64,000 nt of DNA, taken from Moraxellaceae bacterium (GTDB lineage Bacteria; Pseudomonadota; Gammaproteobacteria; Pseudomonadales; Moraxellaceae). Under the pieces are notes generated by a model that worked only from the letters and a program-made list of their open reading frames with translations, was not told where the DNA came from and did not search any database. The translations under genes and the position numbers were made by a program. The stretch is from contig JAUXVU010000001.1 of NCBI GenBank assembly GCA_030680295.1, positions 62,001 through 126,000 of the forward strand, in the 5' to 3' direction. Position 1 is the first letter of the stretch. Each line of letters starts with the position of its first letter. Shown here one piece after another: positions 31,640 to 40,480 of the stretch.

Positions 31640-32464
31640 TTAAGCAATAGGTAAATTTAAGGGTGGGTCTTGCGTTGGAAACTGCACACTGGCTTCCTGC
31701 CAGGCCGCTAAAAACGCTAATAAATGTGGTTGCTCTGAAGCAGCCAGGGTGGATTTGACCAAGTCAAACTCCGCTGCCAAACCAGCAGCATCATACTGGC
31801 CGCGCATAAACTGAAAACGTAAAAACACCAAATAGGTATTAAGCACGTCGGTTTCGCAATAATGACGAATAGCGGCTAAGTCACCGGCTAAAAAGGTTGG
31901 CCACACCTGCCCGCCATCCATGCCCATCTTGCCGGGAAAACCCAGCAGCGTAGCAACTTGGTCCAATGGCTGCACAGCACGCGCTTGATAACCTGCCAGC
32001 AAGTCCATGACATCAATATGGCGACTGTGGAAACGACCTAAATAATTATTGAACTTGGCCTCACGGTTGTACTCGCCTTGATCCCAATAAGCCGGCGCCT
32101 GCACACCATGAATCAATGCACGGTAATGCAAAACCGGCAGATCAAAGCCACTGCCATTCCACGACACCAAGGTAGGGGTATAGCGCTCAAGGCCGGCAAA
32201 AAAACGCTGAATAATCTCCGCCTCGGACGCGCCTTCATCGCCTAATGACCACACTTTGATGCCATCGCGTGTGCGTAACACCGCTGAAATACAAACAATG
32301 CGCTGTAATGAATGGCGAATAAAATCACTGCCACCGGTTTCTTGCCGGCGTAACTTAAACAGTGCCTCTGCAGCAGCGGCGTCATCTAAGCCATCAAGGC
32401 CATATAAACGACGTCCACCAGCAATATCAGGCACGGTCTCGATATCAAACACGAGTGTGTTCAT
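31640..32464 (-). CDS. PolB-like 3'-5' exonuclease domain protein
   Basis: This 274-residue stand-alone exonuclease-fold protein has the three DEDD motifs: LVFDIETVPD (ExoI, residues 3-12), VSWNGSGFDLPVLHYR (ExoII) and AIRHYCETDVLNTYLVFLR (ExoIII, with Tyr four residues before the Asp, so DEDDy). This matches the predicted 3'-5' exonuclease related to family B polymerases. There is no polymerase domain, and the nucleic-acid substrate is unknown. It overlaps cysM by 4 bp and precedes rlmD by 14 bp, placing it inside the relA operon. Confidence 0.87.
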   Translation of the reverse strand: MNTLVFDIETVPDIAGGRRLYGLDGLDDAAAAEALFKLRRQETGGSDFIRHSLQRIVCISAVLRTRDGIKVWSLGDEGASEAEIIQRFFAGLERYTPTLVSWNGSGFDLPVLHYRALIHGVQAPAYWDQGEYNREAKFNNYLGRFHSRHIDVMDLLAGYQARAVQPLDQVATLLGFPGKMGMDGGQVWPTFLAGDLAAIRHYCETDVLNTYLVFLRFQFMRGQYDAAGLAAEFDLVKSTLAASEQPHLLAFLAAWQEASVQFPTQDPPLNLPIA

Positions 32465-33348
32465 GAAAATACACCGGTTGATAAGTAACGATCGCCACGA
32501 TCACAAACAATGGCAACGATGACTGCATTCTCTAACGTTTTCGATAGTTCTAGGGCTGCCCAAACCGAGCCCCCCGATGAAACGCCACAGAAAATGCCCT
32601 CTTCACGCGCCAAACGCCGCATCATGACTTCAGCTTCAGACTGTGGAATATCCATCACCAGATCAACTCGATCTCGCTCAAAAATAGTCGGCAAATAAGC
32701 TTCTGGCCAGCGTCTGATACCAGGAATCTGCGAGCCTTCAATGGGCTGCAAACCAATAATCTGAATATTTGGGTTTTGTGCCTTCAGATAACGAGACACA
32801 CCCATGATGGTGCCGGTGGTGCCCATTGAACTGACAAAGTGAGTGACCTCACCCTGAGTTTGCTGCCAAATTTCAGGCCCCGTGCCGTTAAAATGCGCGA
32901 GCGGGTTATCACTGTTACCAAATTGATTCAGCACAATGCCTTTGCCTTCGGCCTGCATGCTCAATGCCAAATCACGAGCACCTTCCATACCTTCTTGCTG
33001 AGTGACCGAAATCAGCTCTGCACCATAGGCTGCCATGGCGTCTTTACGCTCTTGGCTTTGGTTAGCCGGCATGATTAACACCATGTGATAACCTTTAATG
33101 GCGGCAGCCATTGCCAAGGCAATACCGGTATTACCGGATGTTGCCTCAATCAAGGTGTCGCCTGGCTTAATATGCCCACGACGCTCCGCCTCAGTAATCA
33201 TCGACAAGGCAGGACGGTCTTTCACCGAACCCGCTGGATTATTACCTTCCAGCTTCACCAAGATGGTGTTTGAGGTTTTGCCCGGCAGCCGTTGCAAACG
33301 CACCAGCGGGGTATTTCCTACGCAATCGGCAATGGTGGGGTAGTTCAT
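32461..33348 (-). CDS. cysM: Cysteine synthase B
   Basis: CysM is a PLP enzyme that makes cysteine from O-acetylserine and sulfide or thiosulfate. The 295-residue protein (ATG at 33348; the 20 codons upstream have no family match) has NTPLVRLQRLPG, the PLP lysine Lys43 in NNPAGSVKDRPA, and ATSGNTGIALAM. The CysM-type subfamily is supported by the short length and the GTGPEIWQQT segment. It heads the cysM-exonuclease-rlmD-relA-mazG operon, divergent from gacS. Confidence 0.94.
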   Translation of the reverse strand: MNYPTIADCVGNTPLVRLQRLPGKTSNTILVKLEGNNPAGSVKDRPALSMITEAERRGHIKPGDTLIEATSGNTGIALAMAAAIKGYHMVLIMPANQSQERKDAMAAYGAELISVTQQEGMEGARDLALSMQAEGKGIVLNQFGNSDNPLAHFNGTGPEIWQQTQGEVTHFVSSMGTTGTIMGVSRYLKAQNPNIQIIGLQPIEGSQIPGIRRWPEAYLPTIFERDRVDLVMDIPQSEAEVMMRRLAREEGIFCGVSSGGSVWAALELSKTLENAVIVAIVCDRGDRYLSTGVFS

Positions 33349-33489
33349 CACGCAGCACCCATAAAAACTGTAACTGGCGATTGTAAAGACAAACCGAGCG
33401 GCAACCAAACGCTATTGCTCGATTCACCAAAAAGCTAGCAAGCCATTGGTCATGCTAATCTAGGCAAATTCTATTTTTAGAGAGCAGGC

Positions 33490-35700
33490 ATGCACCCCTG
33501 GCCCCTTCATACCCGCCTTATGTTCTGCCTACTTATACCTGTAGCGGTATTTATTGCAGGCTTTCAAATAGTTGGCATTTTGCAGCAGCAAAACACCTAT
33601 GCCGACAATGAACAACTCAGGCACAGCCTTGCCCTCGCAACGCTCAGTGCGCACTTGGAAAAAGAGGCCTTAACACCGGAAGTCATAGCCCCTATTCTTA
33701 GCGATACTGCCATTAACGGACTGGCCGTATTAGATCCCTCTGGCCAAATCGTACTAGAACTGGGACAGTGCATAACTAGCGCCAACACGATTGACACACT
33801 GCCGCAGCAAACACTTAGTGACGGACGTCGAATTGTTTTGCTACCTAGTCCAGACAGTCAACATGATCAGATGATCATACAAATGGCGCAGGCACTGTGT
33901 TTGTTTATGGCTTTTTTGGTGGTGCTGGCCTTTATTTTACAGTTTCAATTGAAACGAAGCTGGCGCCCGTTTGCGGCCATGGCACACACACTGGCTGAAC
34001 ATGGTCGTTTTATTGACGACGAAAACTTGCACAAAGCACATACATTGTGGCCACAGTTCACAAACCAACTATTCCAGTTTTGCGAAGACACACAAACTGA
34101 GCTTAACAACCTACGCAGCAACTGTGACCAACTTGAAGAAGACCTCTCTTATACCATTGAAACCATGGAGCGCCAGCAAATCACCTTGCACAGTGCGCGC
34201 CAAGAAGCGGTGACCAACAATCAGCAAAAATCAGCTTTCTTGGCCAACATCAGCCATGAGATTAGAACACCGCTCAATAGTTTGATTGGCTTTACTCGTT
34301 TGTTGGGGCGCACCAAGCTCAATCCAGAGCAGCTAAGCCATGTGCAGTCGCTTAGTCGCGCCGCTGAACATTTATTGGCCATGCTAAATGACCTATTGGA
34401 CTTATCTAAAATAGAAGCCGGCCGTTTAGTTTTAGATGAAACGCCAGTCAATCTGCGCGAACTAGTCACTGACACCATCGACATGATGCAGCCATTGATT
34501 CTTGATAAACCGGTCAGCATTAGTCACTTGGTAGATGCACTGGTGCCCGCCAGCATTTTGGGTGACTCGCTACGCCTGCGACAGATCCTCAGCAATCTAC
34601 TTAGCAACGCGGTGAAATTCACACCCAGCGGCGACATCAACGTATCACTCACAACTGCAGCAACAAAAACGGCTGGCGTTGTTGAGCTAGTACTGGCAGT
34701 AAAGGATTCCGGCATTGGCATTCCCAGCGCCCAAATGCCCTCGTTGTTTGATGCTTTTGAACAAGGCGACACCTCCACCACACGACGTTATGGTGGCACC
34801 GGCTTAGGCCTAACAATTACCAAGCAATTGGTGGATTTGCTGCAAGGACAAATTGATGTTGAGTCAACCGTTGGCCAAGGTAGCTGCTTTAAAGTGCGTT
34901 GGCAGGCAGCGATTGATCCTTTTCAAGCAATTGCAAAAACCGCACCACTGGGTCAGCGAGTGCAAGCTGCACTCAACCCTCCCTTGCGAGTACTTGTAGT
35001 CGATGACCACCCCGCCAACTTGCTGCTGATGCGCACTTGGCTTAATGACTATGGCATAGCGGTTGAATGTGCTGAGTCTGGCCATGATGCCGTGCATTTA
35101 GCGCTACAAAAACCATTTGACTTGGTCTTCATGGATATTCAAATGCCAGGAATGAATGGCGTTGAAGCAGCCCAGGCTATCCGCGCAGGCGAAAAATATG
35201 GCCAGCGCGTGCCGATTGTTGCATTGACTGCACATGCCATGAAAGCAGGCTATCAAAATGAACAAAACGGCATCGATGACTACCTGAGCAAGCCATTACA
35301 AGACGCACAACTACTCCACATTCTGCAGCAGTGGACGCGATTTATAGCTGCGCCACAGGCTTTAGTCGATTGGCAAGAAGGACGAAAACTAGCCAATGGC
35401 AAGCCGGAATTAGCTGAGATGTTGCTACGCACCTTGGTCGATGATCTACCGGCAACACGCCAACGCCTGCAAACAGCGTATGACCAGAAGACTATTGCTG
35501 TCTGGCAACAAGAAATACATCGTCTTTTAGGCGCCTGTCGTTACTGCGGCGTACCTGCCCTGCGCGCACAATTGGAGCAAGCCATGACTGACAACAGCTT
35601 TAGCCAAGTCAATCAGGTGTTATCAGAAATAGACTCACTGCTGCGCTGGGCACAGCAGTGGTCGAATCATGCGGGGATTAACGCGGAGCCATCCGAATAG
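33490..35700 (+). CDS. gacS: Hybrid sensor histidine kinase, GacS/BarA family
   Basis: GacS/BarA drives the GacA/UvrY-Rsm (Csr) cascade. The 736 residues show a membrane helix (about 10-29), a short periplasmic domain, a second helix (about 138-158), a poorly conserved HAMP-like stretch and coiled coil (to 240), HisKA with His256 in NISHEIRTPLNSLIGF, a HATPase with ILSNLLSNAVKFT, KDSGIGIP and GGTGLGLTI, a receiver with Asp549 in VFMDIQMPGMNG, and a C-terminal HPt with His677 in IHRLLGACRYCGVP, very like the GacS HPt. It is shorter than Pseudomonas GacS (about 917). The location next to cysM-rlmD-relA-mazG also fits. It ends overlapping the convergent SDR by 23 bp. Confidence 0.9.
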   Translation: MHPWPLHTRLMFCLLIPVAVFIAGFQIVGILQQQNTYADNEQLRHSLALATLSAHLEKEALTPEVIAPILSDTAINGLAVLDPSGQIVLELGQCITSANTIDTLPQQTLSDGRRIVLLPSPDSQHDQMIIQMAQALCLFMAFLVVLAFILQFQLKRSWRPFAAMAHTLAEHGRFIDDENLHKAHTLWPQFTNQLFQFCEDTQTELNNLRSNCDQLEEDLSYTIETMERQQITLHSARQEAVTNNQQKSAFLANISHEIRTPLNSLIGFTRLLGRTKLNPEQLSHVQSLSRAAEHLLAMLNDLLDLSKIEAGRLVLDETPVNLRELVTDTIDMMQPLILDKPVSISHLVDALVPASILGDSLRLRQILSNLLSNAVKFTPSGDINVSLTTAATKTAGVVELVLAVKDSGIGIPSAQMPSLFDAFEQGDTSTTRRYGGTGLGLTITKQLVDLLQGQIDVESTVGQGSCFKVRWQAAIDPFQAIAKTAPLGQRVQAALNPPLRVLVVDDHPANLLLMRTWLNDYGIAVECAESGHDAVHLALQKPFDLVFMDIQMPGMNGVEAAQAIRAGEKYGQRVPIVALTAHAMKAGYQNEQNGIDDYLSKPLQDAQLLHILQQWTRFIAAPQALVDWQEGRKLANGKPELAEMLLRTLVDDLPATRQRLQTAYDQKTIAVWQQEIHRLLGACRYCGVPALRAQLEQAMTDNSFSQVNQVLSEIDSLLRWAQQWSNHAGINAEPSE

Positions 35701-36445
35701 CACCGTCAATGCGGATCGTTTCACCGTTCAAGAAGCTATTTTCAACAATATGTACAGCTAATTGACCATACTCGTCTGGATGACCCAAACGCTTGGGGAA
35801 CTGTGTCATTTCAATCAAAGGCATCTTGACTGAGTCCGGTGATGAGTTCATTAGTGGTGTGTTGAAAATGCCCGGGGCAATTGTATTTACACGCACACCA
35901 ATGGTTGCCAAGTCACGTGCCAATGGCAGTGTCATCCCGACCACGCCACCTTTTGACGCAGAGTACGCCACTTGGCCAATCTGGCCATCAAAAGCGGCAA
36001 CGGAAGCGGTATTAATCACCACACCACGCTCACCATCAGCATTGGGCTCATTTTTTGCCATCTCTGCAGCGGCTAAACGCGTCACGTTAAACGTGCCAAT
36101 CAAATTAATGGTGATGACTTTGCTAAATACTTCTAACGAATGTGGGCCATTTTTACCCACGGTTCGCATAGCACTACCAACACCCGCACAGTTCACGGCA
36201 ATGTGCACGGCACCCCAGTTAGCAACAACAGCGGCTAAGGCCTCTTGAACAGATGCTTCATCTGACACATTGGTGCGGCAAAACATCACATTTGCACCCA
36301 GCTCTTGTACCGCAGCCTGACCAGCCTCTGCATTTAAATCAAAAATAGCGACTTTAGCGCCCTTGGCTAAGTATGACTTTACGGTAGCCATGCCTAAGCC
36401 TGAAGCACCACCAGTGATCACGGCAATTTTGTCTTGCAACTGCAT
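35678..36445 (-). CDS. SDR-family 3-hydroxyacyl-CoA dehydrogenase (HSD10-like)
   Basis: The 255-residue short-chain dehydrogenase has TGGASGLG (cofactor motif, about residues 11-18), Asp at the end of beta-2 (IFDLNAEAG, favouring NAD), NCAGVG, the catalytic NTASVAAFDG Ser and the YSASKGG Tyr-Lys pair. The whole resembles type II 3-hydroxyacyl-CoA dehydrogenase (HSD17B10), which oxidises 3-hydroxyacyl-CoA in beta-oxidation or isoleucine breakdown. Neighbouring genes do not specify the pathway. Confidence 0.88.
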   Translation of the reverse strand: MQLQDKIAVITGGASGLGMATVKSYLAKGAKVAIFDLNAEAGQAAVQELGANVMFCRTNVSDEASVQEALAAVVANWGAVHIAVNCAGVGSAMRTVGKNGPHSLEVFSKVITINLIGTFNVTRLAAAEMAKNEPNADGERGVVINTASVAAFDGQIGQVAYSASKGGVVGMTLPLARDLATIGVRVNTIAPGIFNTPLMNSSPDSVKMPLIEMTQFPKRLGHPDEYGQLAVHIVENSFLNGETIRIDGAIRMAPR

Positions 36446-36538
36446 AAAAAACCCCTGAGATATAGTTACTCTAAAAAAGACGACTGTTCAGTCACGCGGG
36501 GCAGAGCATAAGCAGCCAAGCGCGCCGACGCAAGTCTG

Positions 36539-37897
36539 TCAAACCAAGCCAATACCCGAAATTTGTCTCGCCAAACGAGCCGCATGGTTATCCGTCATGC
36601 TGCCGACAAAGTCCAACACGCTTAAATACCCTTGATACAAGCTAATGCCTTCGGCCAGTTGTGGCTCTAGCAGAGCCAGTTGTGTGCGTTGTCGATGACT
36701 TAAACGCTCAGGTCCATGCAAACAAAGTGCGCGCACATTCGGCACTAACACGTTAAGTAATGCCCCCAAACAAGGATAGGCAGCAATCTCCATTTCAACT
36801 TTGCTGCGGTGACGATAAACTTTTTCACTAGCCAACTGCTTAGCCGCCACCAATGTTTCACGCACATCAGCACTAGAACAAGCAATCAAGTCTTTTTGCG
36901 GCAACTCGCCTGCTAACAACGCATCGTGATGACGCATAAACGTGTCCGCTAAATCCTTCACACAACGCCCGACCATGGTACCCCTTAAGGCCGCCGCATA
37001 TTGGCGTGGATCACGTATGCCCCACACCTTATCTGGATCCACAATCGGGGCCAACAAACGCTCAAACTCATGCAGATCCAAAATGCCCATTTCTACCGCA
37101 TCTTCTAAATCCACAATGGCATAACAAATATCGTCAGCCGCCTCCATCAAGTAAGACAATGGATGCCTAGCCCAATGGCTATCACCCCGCTGCAGCAAAC
37201 CTAATGAGTCAGCGACACGCTGGTAATAGGGTAGTTCCGCCTGATAAATATTAAACTTGCCACGCTCAGGAAAGGTTTGTGCACTCCACGGGTATTTCAC
37301 CATGGTGCCAATGGTGGCCGCACTCAAGCGCATACCACCCTCACCCGCATACATCTCCAAACTGGTCACTAAACGCAGACCATGCGCATTACCTTCATAG
37401 GTCTGAATATCGATACGCTCAGCATCACTTAAGCCGTCTAGCAACGCGGCATGAGCAGGATCACGAAACCAGTCTCGCAGGGCATATTCACCAGTATGGC
37501 CAAATGGTGGATTGCCTAAGTCATGCGCTAAACACGCCACTTGCACCACTGAGCCGATATCAAATGGTGTATAGCCCACAGGCAGTAAGCCACCCTCAAC
37601 CAACATGGCACCAACACGGTTACCCATGCTACGACCGACACTGGCCACCTCCACGCTATGCGTTAAGCGGTTATGGGCATGATCACTCTGCGCCAAGGGG
37701 TGCACTTGGGTTTTACGTCCCAACCGTCTAAATGCAGAAGAGAACACCACACGGTCATGGTCAATGTGAAATTCAGAACGCAAACCTGCAGCCCCATCTG
37801 CACTAGCTGCAGCCCGTGTTGGCCTTACTTCGCCATCGCGAATTTTTAAACGCGTGGTATTTAACAACGCTGGCCAGCTCATACGTTCAACCGTCAT
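36539..37897 (-). CDS. dgt: Deoxyguanosinetriphosphate triphosphohydrolase-like protein
   Basis: Dgt releases triphosphate from dGTP or other dNTPs. The 452-residue HD-domain protein has FRRLGRKTQVHPL, the RLTHSVEVASVGR helix, the metal-binding CLAHDLGNPPFGHTGE motif and MEAADDICYAIVDLEDA, as in the Dgt family. Substrate range in non-enteric homologues is often broader. It is transcribed alone, divergent from the carbonic anhydrase gene. Confidence 0.93.
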   Translation of the reverse strand: MTVERMSWPALLNTTRLKIRDGEVRPTRAAASADGAAGLRSEFHIDHDRVVFSSAFRRLGRKTQVHPLAQSDHAHNRLTHSVEVASVGRSMGNRVGAMLVEGGLLPVGYTPFDIGSVVQVACLAHDLGNPPFGHTGEYALRDWFRDPAHAALLDGLSDAERIDIQTYEGNAHGLRLVTSLEMYAGEGGMRLSAATIGTMVKYPWSAQTFPERGKFNIYQAELPYYQRVADSLGLLQRGDSHWARHPLSYLMEAADDICYAIVDLEDAVEMGILDLHEFERLLAPIVDPDKVWGIRDPRQYAAALRGTMVGRCVKDLADTFMRHHDALLAGELPQKDLIACSSADVRETLVAAKQLASEKVYRHRSKVEMEIAAYPCLGALLNVLVPNVRALCLHGPERLSHRQRTQLALLEPQLAEGISLYQGYLSVLDFVGSMTDNHAARLARQISGIGLV

Positions 37898-37992
37898 AGG
37901 CCTCTCTCTTGCACAAAAGGTGTGTTAACTAGCACCTGATAATAGCCTATCGGCTATGGCATACTCAGCTCATCTTTTCATGGGGCAACACA

Positions 37993-38622
37993 ATGCTGGA
38001 CGCGCTATTTCAAAATAACCGCTTATGGGCAGAGTCTGTTAAAGCCAACGATCCCTTGTTTTTCGAAAAGCTCGCTAATCAACAGTCACCGCAGTTTTTG
38101 TGGATAGGTTGCGCTGATAGCCGCGTACCCGCCAATGAAATCATGGGGCTGTTACCGGGCGAAGTGTTTGTTCATCGTAATGTCGCTAACCTAGTCATTC
38201 ACACCGATATGAATTGCCTTTCAGTACTTCAATATGCCGTTGATGTACTAAAGGTAGAGCATATTTTAGTGACTGGCCACTATGACTGTGGCGGCATTCG
38301 AGCTACCGTTGAAAATCGCGAATTCGGCCTTATCGATAACTGGTTACGCCACATCAAAGACATTGAACGCCAGCATGACCATGAGCTAAAAGGCCTTGAA
38401 CCACAGCAGCGCATTGATCGCCTGTGCGAACTTAATGTCATGGCACAAGTGGCCAACGTTTGCGAAACATCAATGCTCAAAAATGCGTGGCGACGCAATC
38501 AGTCTATCTCTGTACATGGTTTTATTTACAGCGTGAAAGATGGCTTGTTGCGCGACTTAGGCATTCACTGTGCTGGCTTTGAGGATCTAGAAAAATTGCC
38601 GCATAAAAAAACCCAGCAATAA
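37993..38622 (+). CDS. can: Beta-carbonic anhydrase
   Basis: This enzyme hydrates CO2 to bicarbonate. The 209-residue protein has the zinc ligands Cys40 and its partner Asp42 in IGCADSRVPANE, and His96 and Cys99 in GHYDCGG. It resembles E. coli Can in length and motifs. The stop codon sits in the loop of the terminator hairpin. Bicarbonate could feed PEP carboxylase elsewhere in the window. Confidence 0.95.
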   Translation: MLDALFQNNRLWAESVKANDPLFFEKLANQQSPQFLWIGCADSRVPANEIMGLLPGEVFVHRNVANLVIHTDMNCLSVLQYAVDVLKVEHILVTGHYDCGGIRATVENREFGLIDNWLRHIKDIERQHDHELKGLEPQQRIDRLCELNVMAQVANVCETSMLKNAWRRNQSISVHGFIYSVKDGLLRDLGIHCAGFEDLEKLPHKKTQQ

Positions 38623-38634
38623 GCTGGGTTTTTT
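38605..38634. terminator. Bidirectional rho-independent terminator between can and the OmpA-like gene
   Basis: A 12-bp stem (38606-38617 with 38623-38634) has an AATAA loop, ACCCAGC at its core, and A and T tails on the two sides. The TAA stop of the carbonic anhydrase gene lies in the loop. It can end both convergent transcripts. Confidence 0.92.
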
Positions 38635-38648
38635 CTACCGCAACAAAA

Positions 38649-39311
38649 TTACTGTTGTGGTGGGTTGATACGGATTTCGGTACGACGGTTTTGCTCACGA
38701 CCAGCTTCATTATTGTTTGAAGCAATTGGTCGAGTTAGGCCATAACCAACCGCGCTTACACGCTGGCCGGCAACACCACGATTGACCAAATAACCGGCCA
38801 CAGAGTTAGCACGTTGCTGTGACAAGTTTTGGTTAAATTGCGCGTTACCAACGTTGTCAGTGTGACCACTAACAGTGATGGTGGTGTCTTTATACTCTTT
38901 CAGTACATCGGCGACTGCATCTAACACTGGCTGGAAGTCAGTACGAACAGCAGACTGCCCGGTAGCGAACGTGATGTTGCCTGGCATAATCAAATTGATT
39001 GCACCGGTGTTTGGATCACGTTGTACACCAACACCAACACTGGTTAAACGGTCACGCAATTTCTTTTCTTGAACGTCCATGTAAACGCCCACGCCACCAC
39101 CTGCAACACCACCAATAGCAGCACCTTGTAAGCAGCGCTCATTGCGCTTACCGCTTTTCGTGGTTGCTGTTGCAATGCCACAACCTACTGCTGCGCCGAT
39201 AGCAGCACCGTAAGTTCCTTTAGCGACTTGACGTTCGCCGGTGTAAGGATTAGTTGTACAGCCGGCAAGGATTAACGTACCAGCAACTGCAGCAACGGAT
39301 AAAAGACGCAT
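38649..39311 (-). CDS. OmpA-family outer-membrane lipoprotein (YiaD-like)
   Basis: The 220-residue lipoprotein (ATG at 39311 with AGGAGA upstream) has a signal peptide with lipobox LILAGC, a glycine-zipper region (about 38-80, GAAIGAAVGCGIA and GAAIGGVAGGGVGVY) and a C-terminal OmpA domain that binds peptidoglycan: NITFATGQSAVR, VSGHTDNVGNAQFNQNLSQQRA and REQNRRTEIRI. Such proteins link the outer membrane to the cell wall. A 30-codon in-frame extension upstream is not credible as coding. It is monocistronic and followed by a shared terminator. Confidence 0.93.
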   Translation of the reverse strand: MRLLSVAAVAGTLILAGCTTNPYTGERQVAKGTYGAAIGAAVGCGIATATTKSGKRNERCLQGAAIGGVAGGGVGVYMDVQEKKLRDRLTSVGVGVQRDPNTGAINLIMPGNITFATGQSAVRTDFQPVLDAVADVLKEYKDTTITVSGHTDNVGNAQFNQNLSQQRANSVAGYLVNRGVAGQRVSAVGYGLTRPIASNNNEAGREQNRRTEIRINPPQQ

Positions 39312-39409
39312 TTTTATTCTCCTGAAACAATAGACCCACTTATCGTGGGCTTCCAATTCGATGAAACGCATAGTATTGCCAATGGTTGACAGACTAGTCA
39401 TTACATTGA

Positions 39410-39781
39410 TTACACAACACCGGGGATAGTTTTACTAAACGCAACCATCATTGCAGCAGTATACGCTAGCAACGCAGCCAACAACCATAAACACTGCTGA
39501 AGCCTGCCATTTATCCGCTTAAAGGTAACGCCGGAGATAATTAAGAATGCAAACAGTAAAGCAAACTTTAACCATACCCAGTTAGGCACTCCACCCATCG
39601 CCTTTGTCAGCATAATGCCGGCCACAATTAAAATAGCACTTAAAATATGCGGCAAAATGCGAATGGGTGTTTTTTGTTGCCATGTTGAGCCAGCCAACAA
39701 CATTCCGCCGCGCAGAAAAAACACAGCGCCCAGCAACAATGCAGTGGTCATATGCAACATTTTTAATAATTCGTAACTCAT
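39410..39781 (-). CDS. SirB2-family membrane protein
   Basis: The 123-residue protein is nearly all hydrophobic, with four predicted membrane helices and the family start YELLKMLHMTTALLLGAVFFLRG. SirB2 proteins are conserved in gammaproteobacteria. Their biochemical role is unknown despite the historical link of the sirB locus to Salmonella invasion regulation. A short intergenic region separates it from the OmpA-like gene. It diverges from the DUF1289 gene. Confidence 0.82.
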   Translation of the reverse strand: MSYELLKMLHMTTALLLGAVFFLRGGMLLAGSTWQQKTPIRILPHILSAILIVAGIMLTKAMGGVPNWVWLKFALLFAFLIISGVTFKRINGRLQQCLWLLAALLAYTAAMMVAFSKTIPGVV

Positions 39782-39894
39782 TAGTGCGATGGCTCCTCGT
39801 TGATGGTTTGCACAGGCTTTATGCGAGCCTGCGGGTGTGAAGTCAAACGTTTTTTTGCTATGTTCATTACCGCTAAAACACGTAAGTCTTCATC

Positions 39895-40368
39895 ATGCTA
39901 TTTGAAAAAGTCCCCACGCCTTGTGTCGGCATTTGCTCAACCACCTACGGTGACTCAGTCTGCCGTGGTTGTCGTCGTTATTTGCATGAAGTCATTGACT
40001 GGAATCGTTATAACGACACAGAAAAGCGTTTGATATGGCAGCGCCTTGATAACCTCATGCAGCAAGTGTTACCACGATATTTTGATATACGTGACAGCGA
40101 CACCTTACGTCGCCAACTTGAGCACTACCGTATTCCATTCAGAAAAGAGGCCACCATTTGGGGCTGGCTGTACGCCCTGCTAAAAGCAGCCGCAAAACAA
40201 GAGCCAGTATTGGGCGATTTCGGCGTATGGCGTATTGATCGCTCAGACCTGAGTTTGGCTGAGTTACGCGAACAAATTAATCTAGATTTGCATGTCTTAG
40301 CGACTGCTTACTATGAGCGGGATCTACTGCGGGCAAGTCGAGTTTATGGTGCGCCAGAAAGGACTTGA
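39895..40368 (+). CDS. DUF1289 domain protein
   Basis: The 157-residue protein begins with the DUF1289 cysteine motif CVGICSTTYGDSVCRGCRR (about residues 10-28), likely a metal- or Fe-S-binding knuckle. An extension of about 110 residues follows, longer than the usual small DUF1289 proteins. Function is unknown. Its last 22 bp, including the TGA, overlap the 3' end of tRNA-Leu on the other strand, so mRNA from this gene is antisense to the tRNA acceptor end. Confidence 0.82.
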   Translation: MLFEKVPTPCVGICSTTYGDSVCRGCRRYLHEVIDWNRYNDTEKRLIWQRLDNLMQQVLPRYFDIRDSDTLRRQLEHYRIPFRKEATIWGWLYALLKAAAKQEPVLGDFGVWRIDRSDLSLAELREQINLDLHVLATAYYERDLLRASRVYGAPERT

Positions 40369-40431
40369 ACCTTCACGCCTTGCGGCACTGGAACCTAAAT
40401 CCAGCGTGTCTACCAATTTCACCACTGGCGC
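40347..40431 (-). tRNA. tRNA-Leu (anticodon TAG)
   Basis: The 85-nt gene on the minus strand has acceptor strands GCGCCAG and CTGGCGC, a D arm with TGGTGAAATTGGTAGACAC, anticodon loop TTTAGGT (anticodon TAG), a long variable arm (TGCCGCAAGGCGT) typical of class II tRNA-Leu, a T loop TTCAAGT and encoded ACCA. It reads CUA and probably other CUN codons. Confidence 0.96.
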
Positions 40432-40445
40432 AAAACTCGGCGGCG

Positions 40446-40451
40446 ACTATA
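40446..40451 (-). promoter_or_regulatory. Probable -10 element of tRNA-Leu
   Basis: The minus strand reads TATAGT followed by a GC-rich stretch (CGCCGCCGAG) before the tRNA, which fits a stringently controlled tRNA promoter. A -35 match is weak. Confidence 0.4.
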
Positions 40452-40480
40452 ACAGAGCTCTGCCTCGTCGCCTAGCCAGT

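Noticed and set aside
37279-37731. 150-residue His/Tyr-rich frame opposite dgt
   Set aside because: The dgt frame is conserved over its full length. The opposing frame has odd composition and no start signal.
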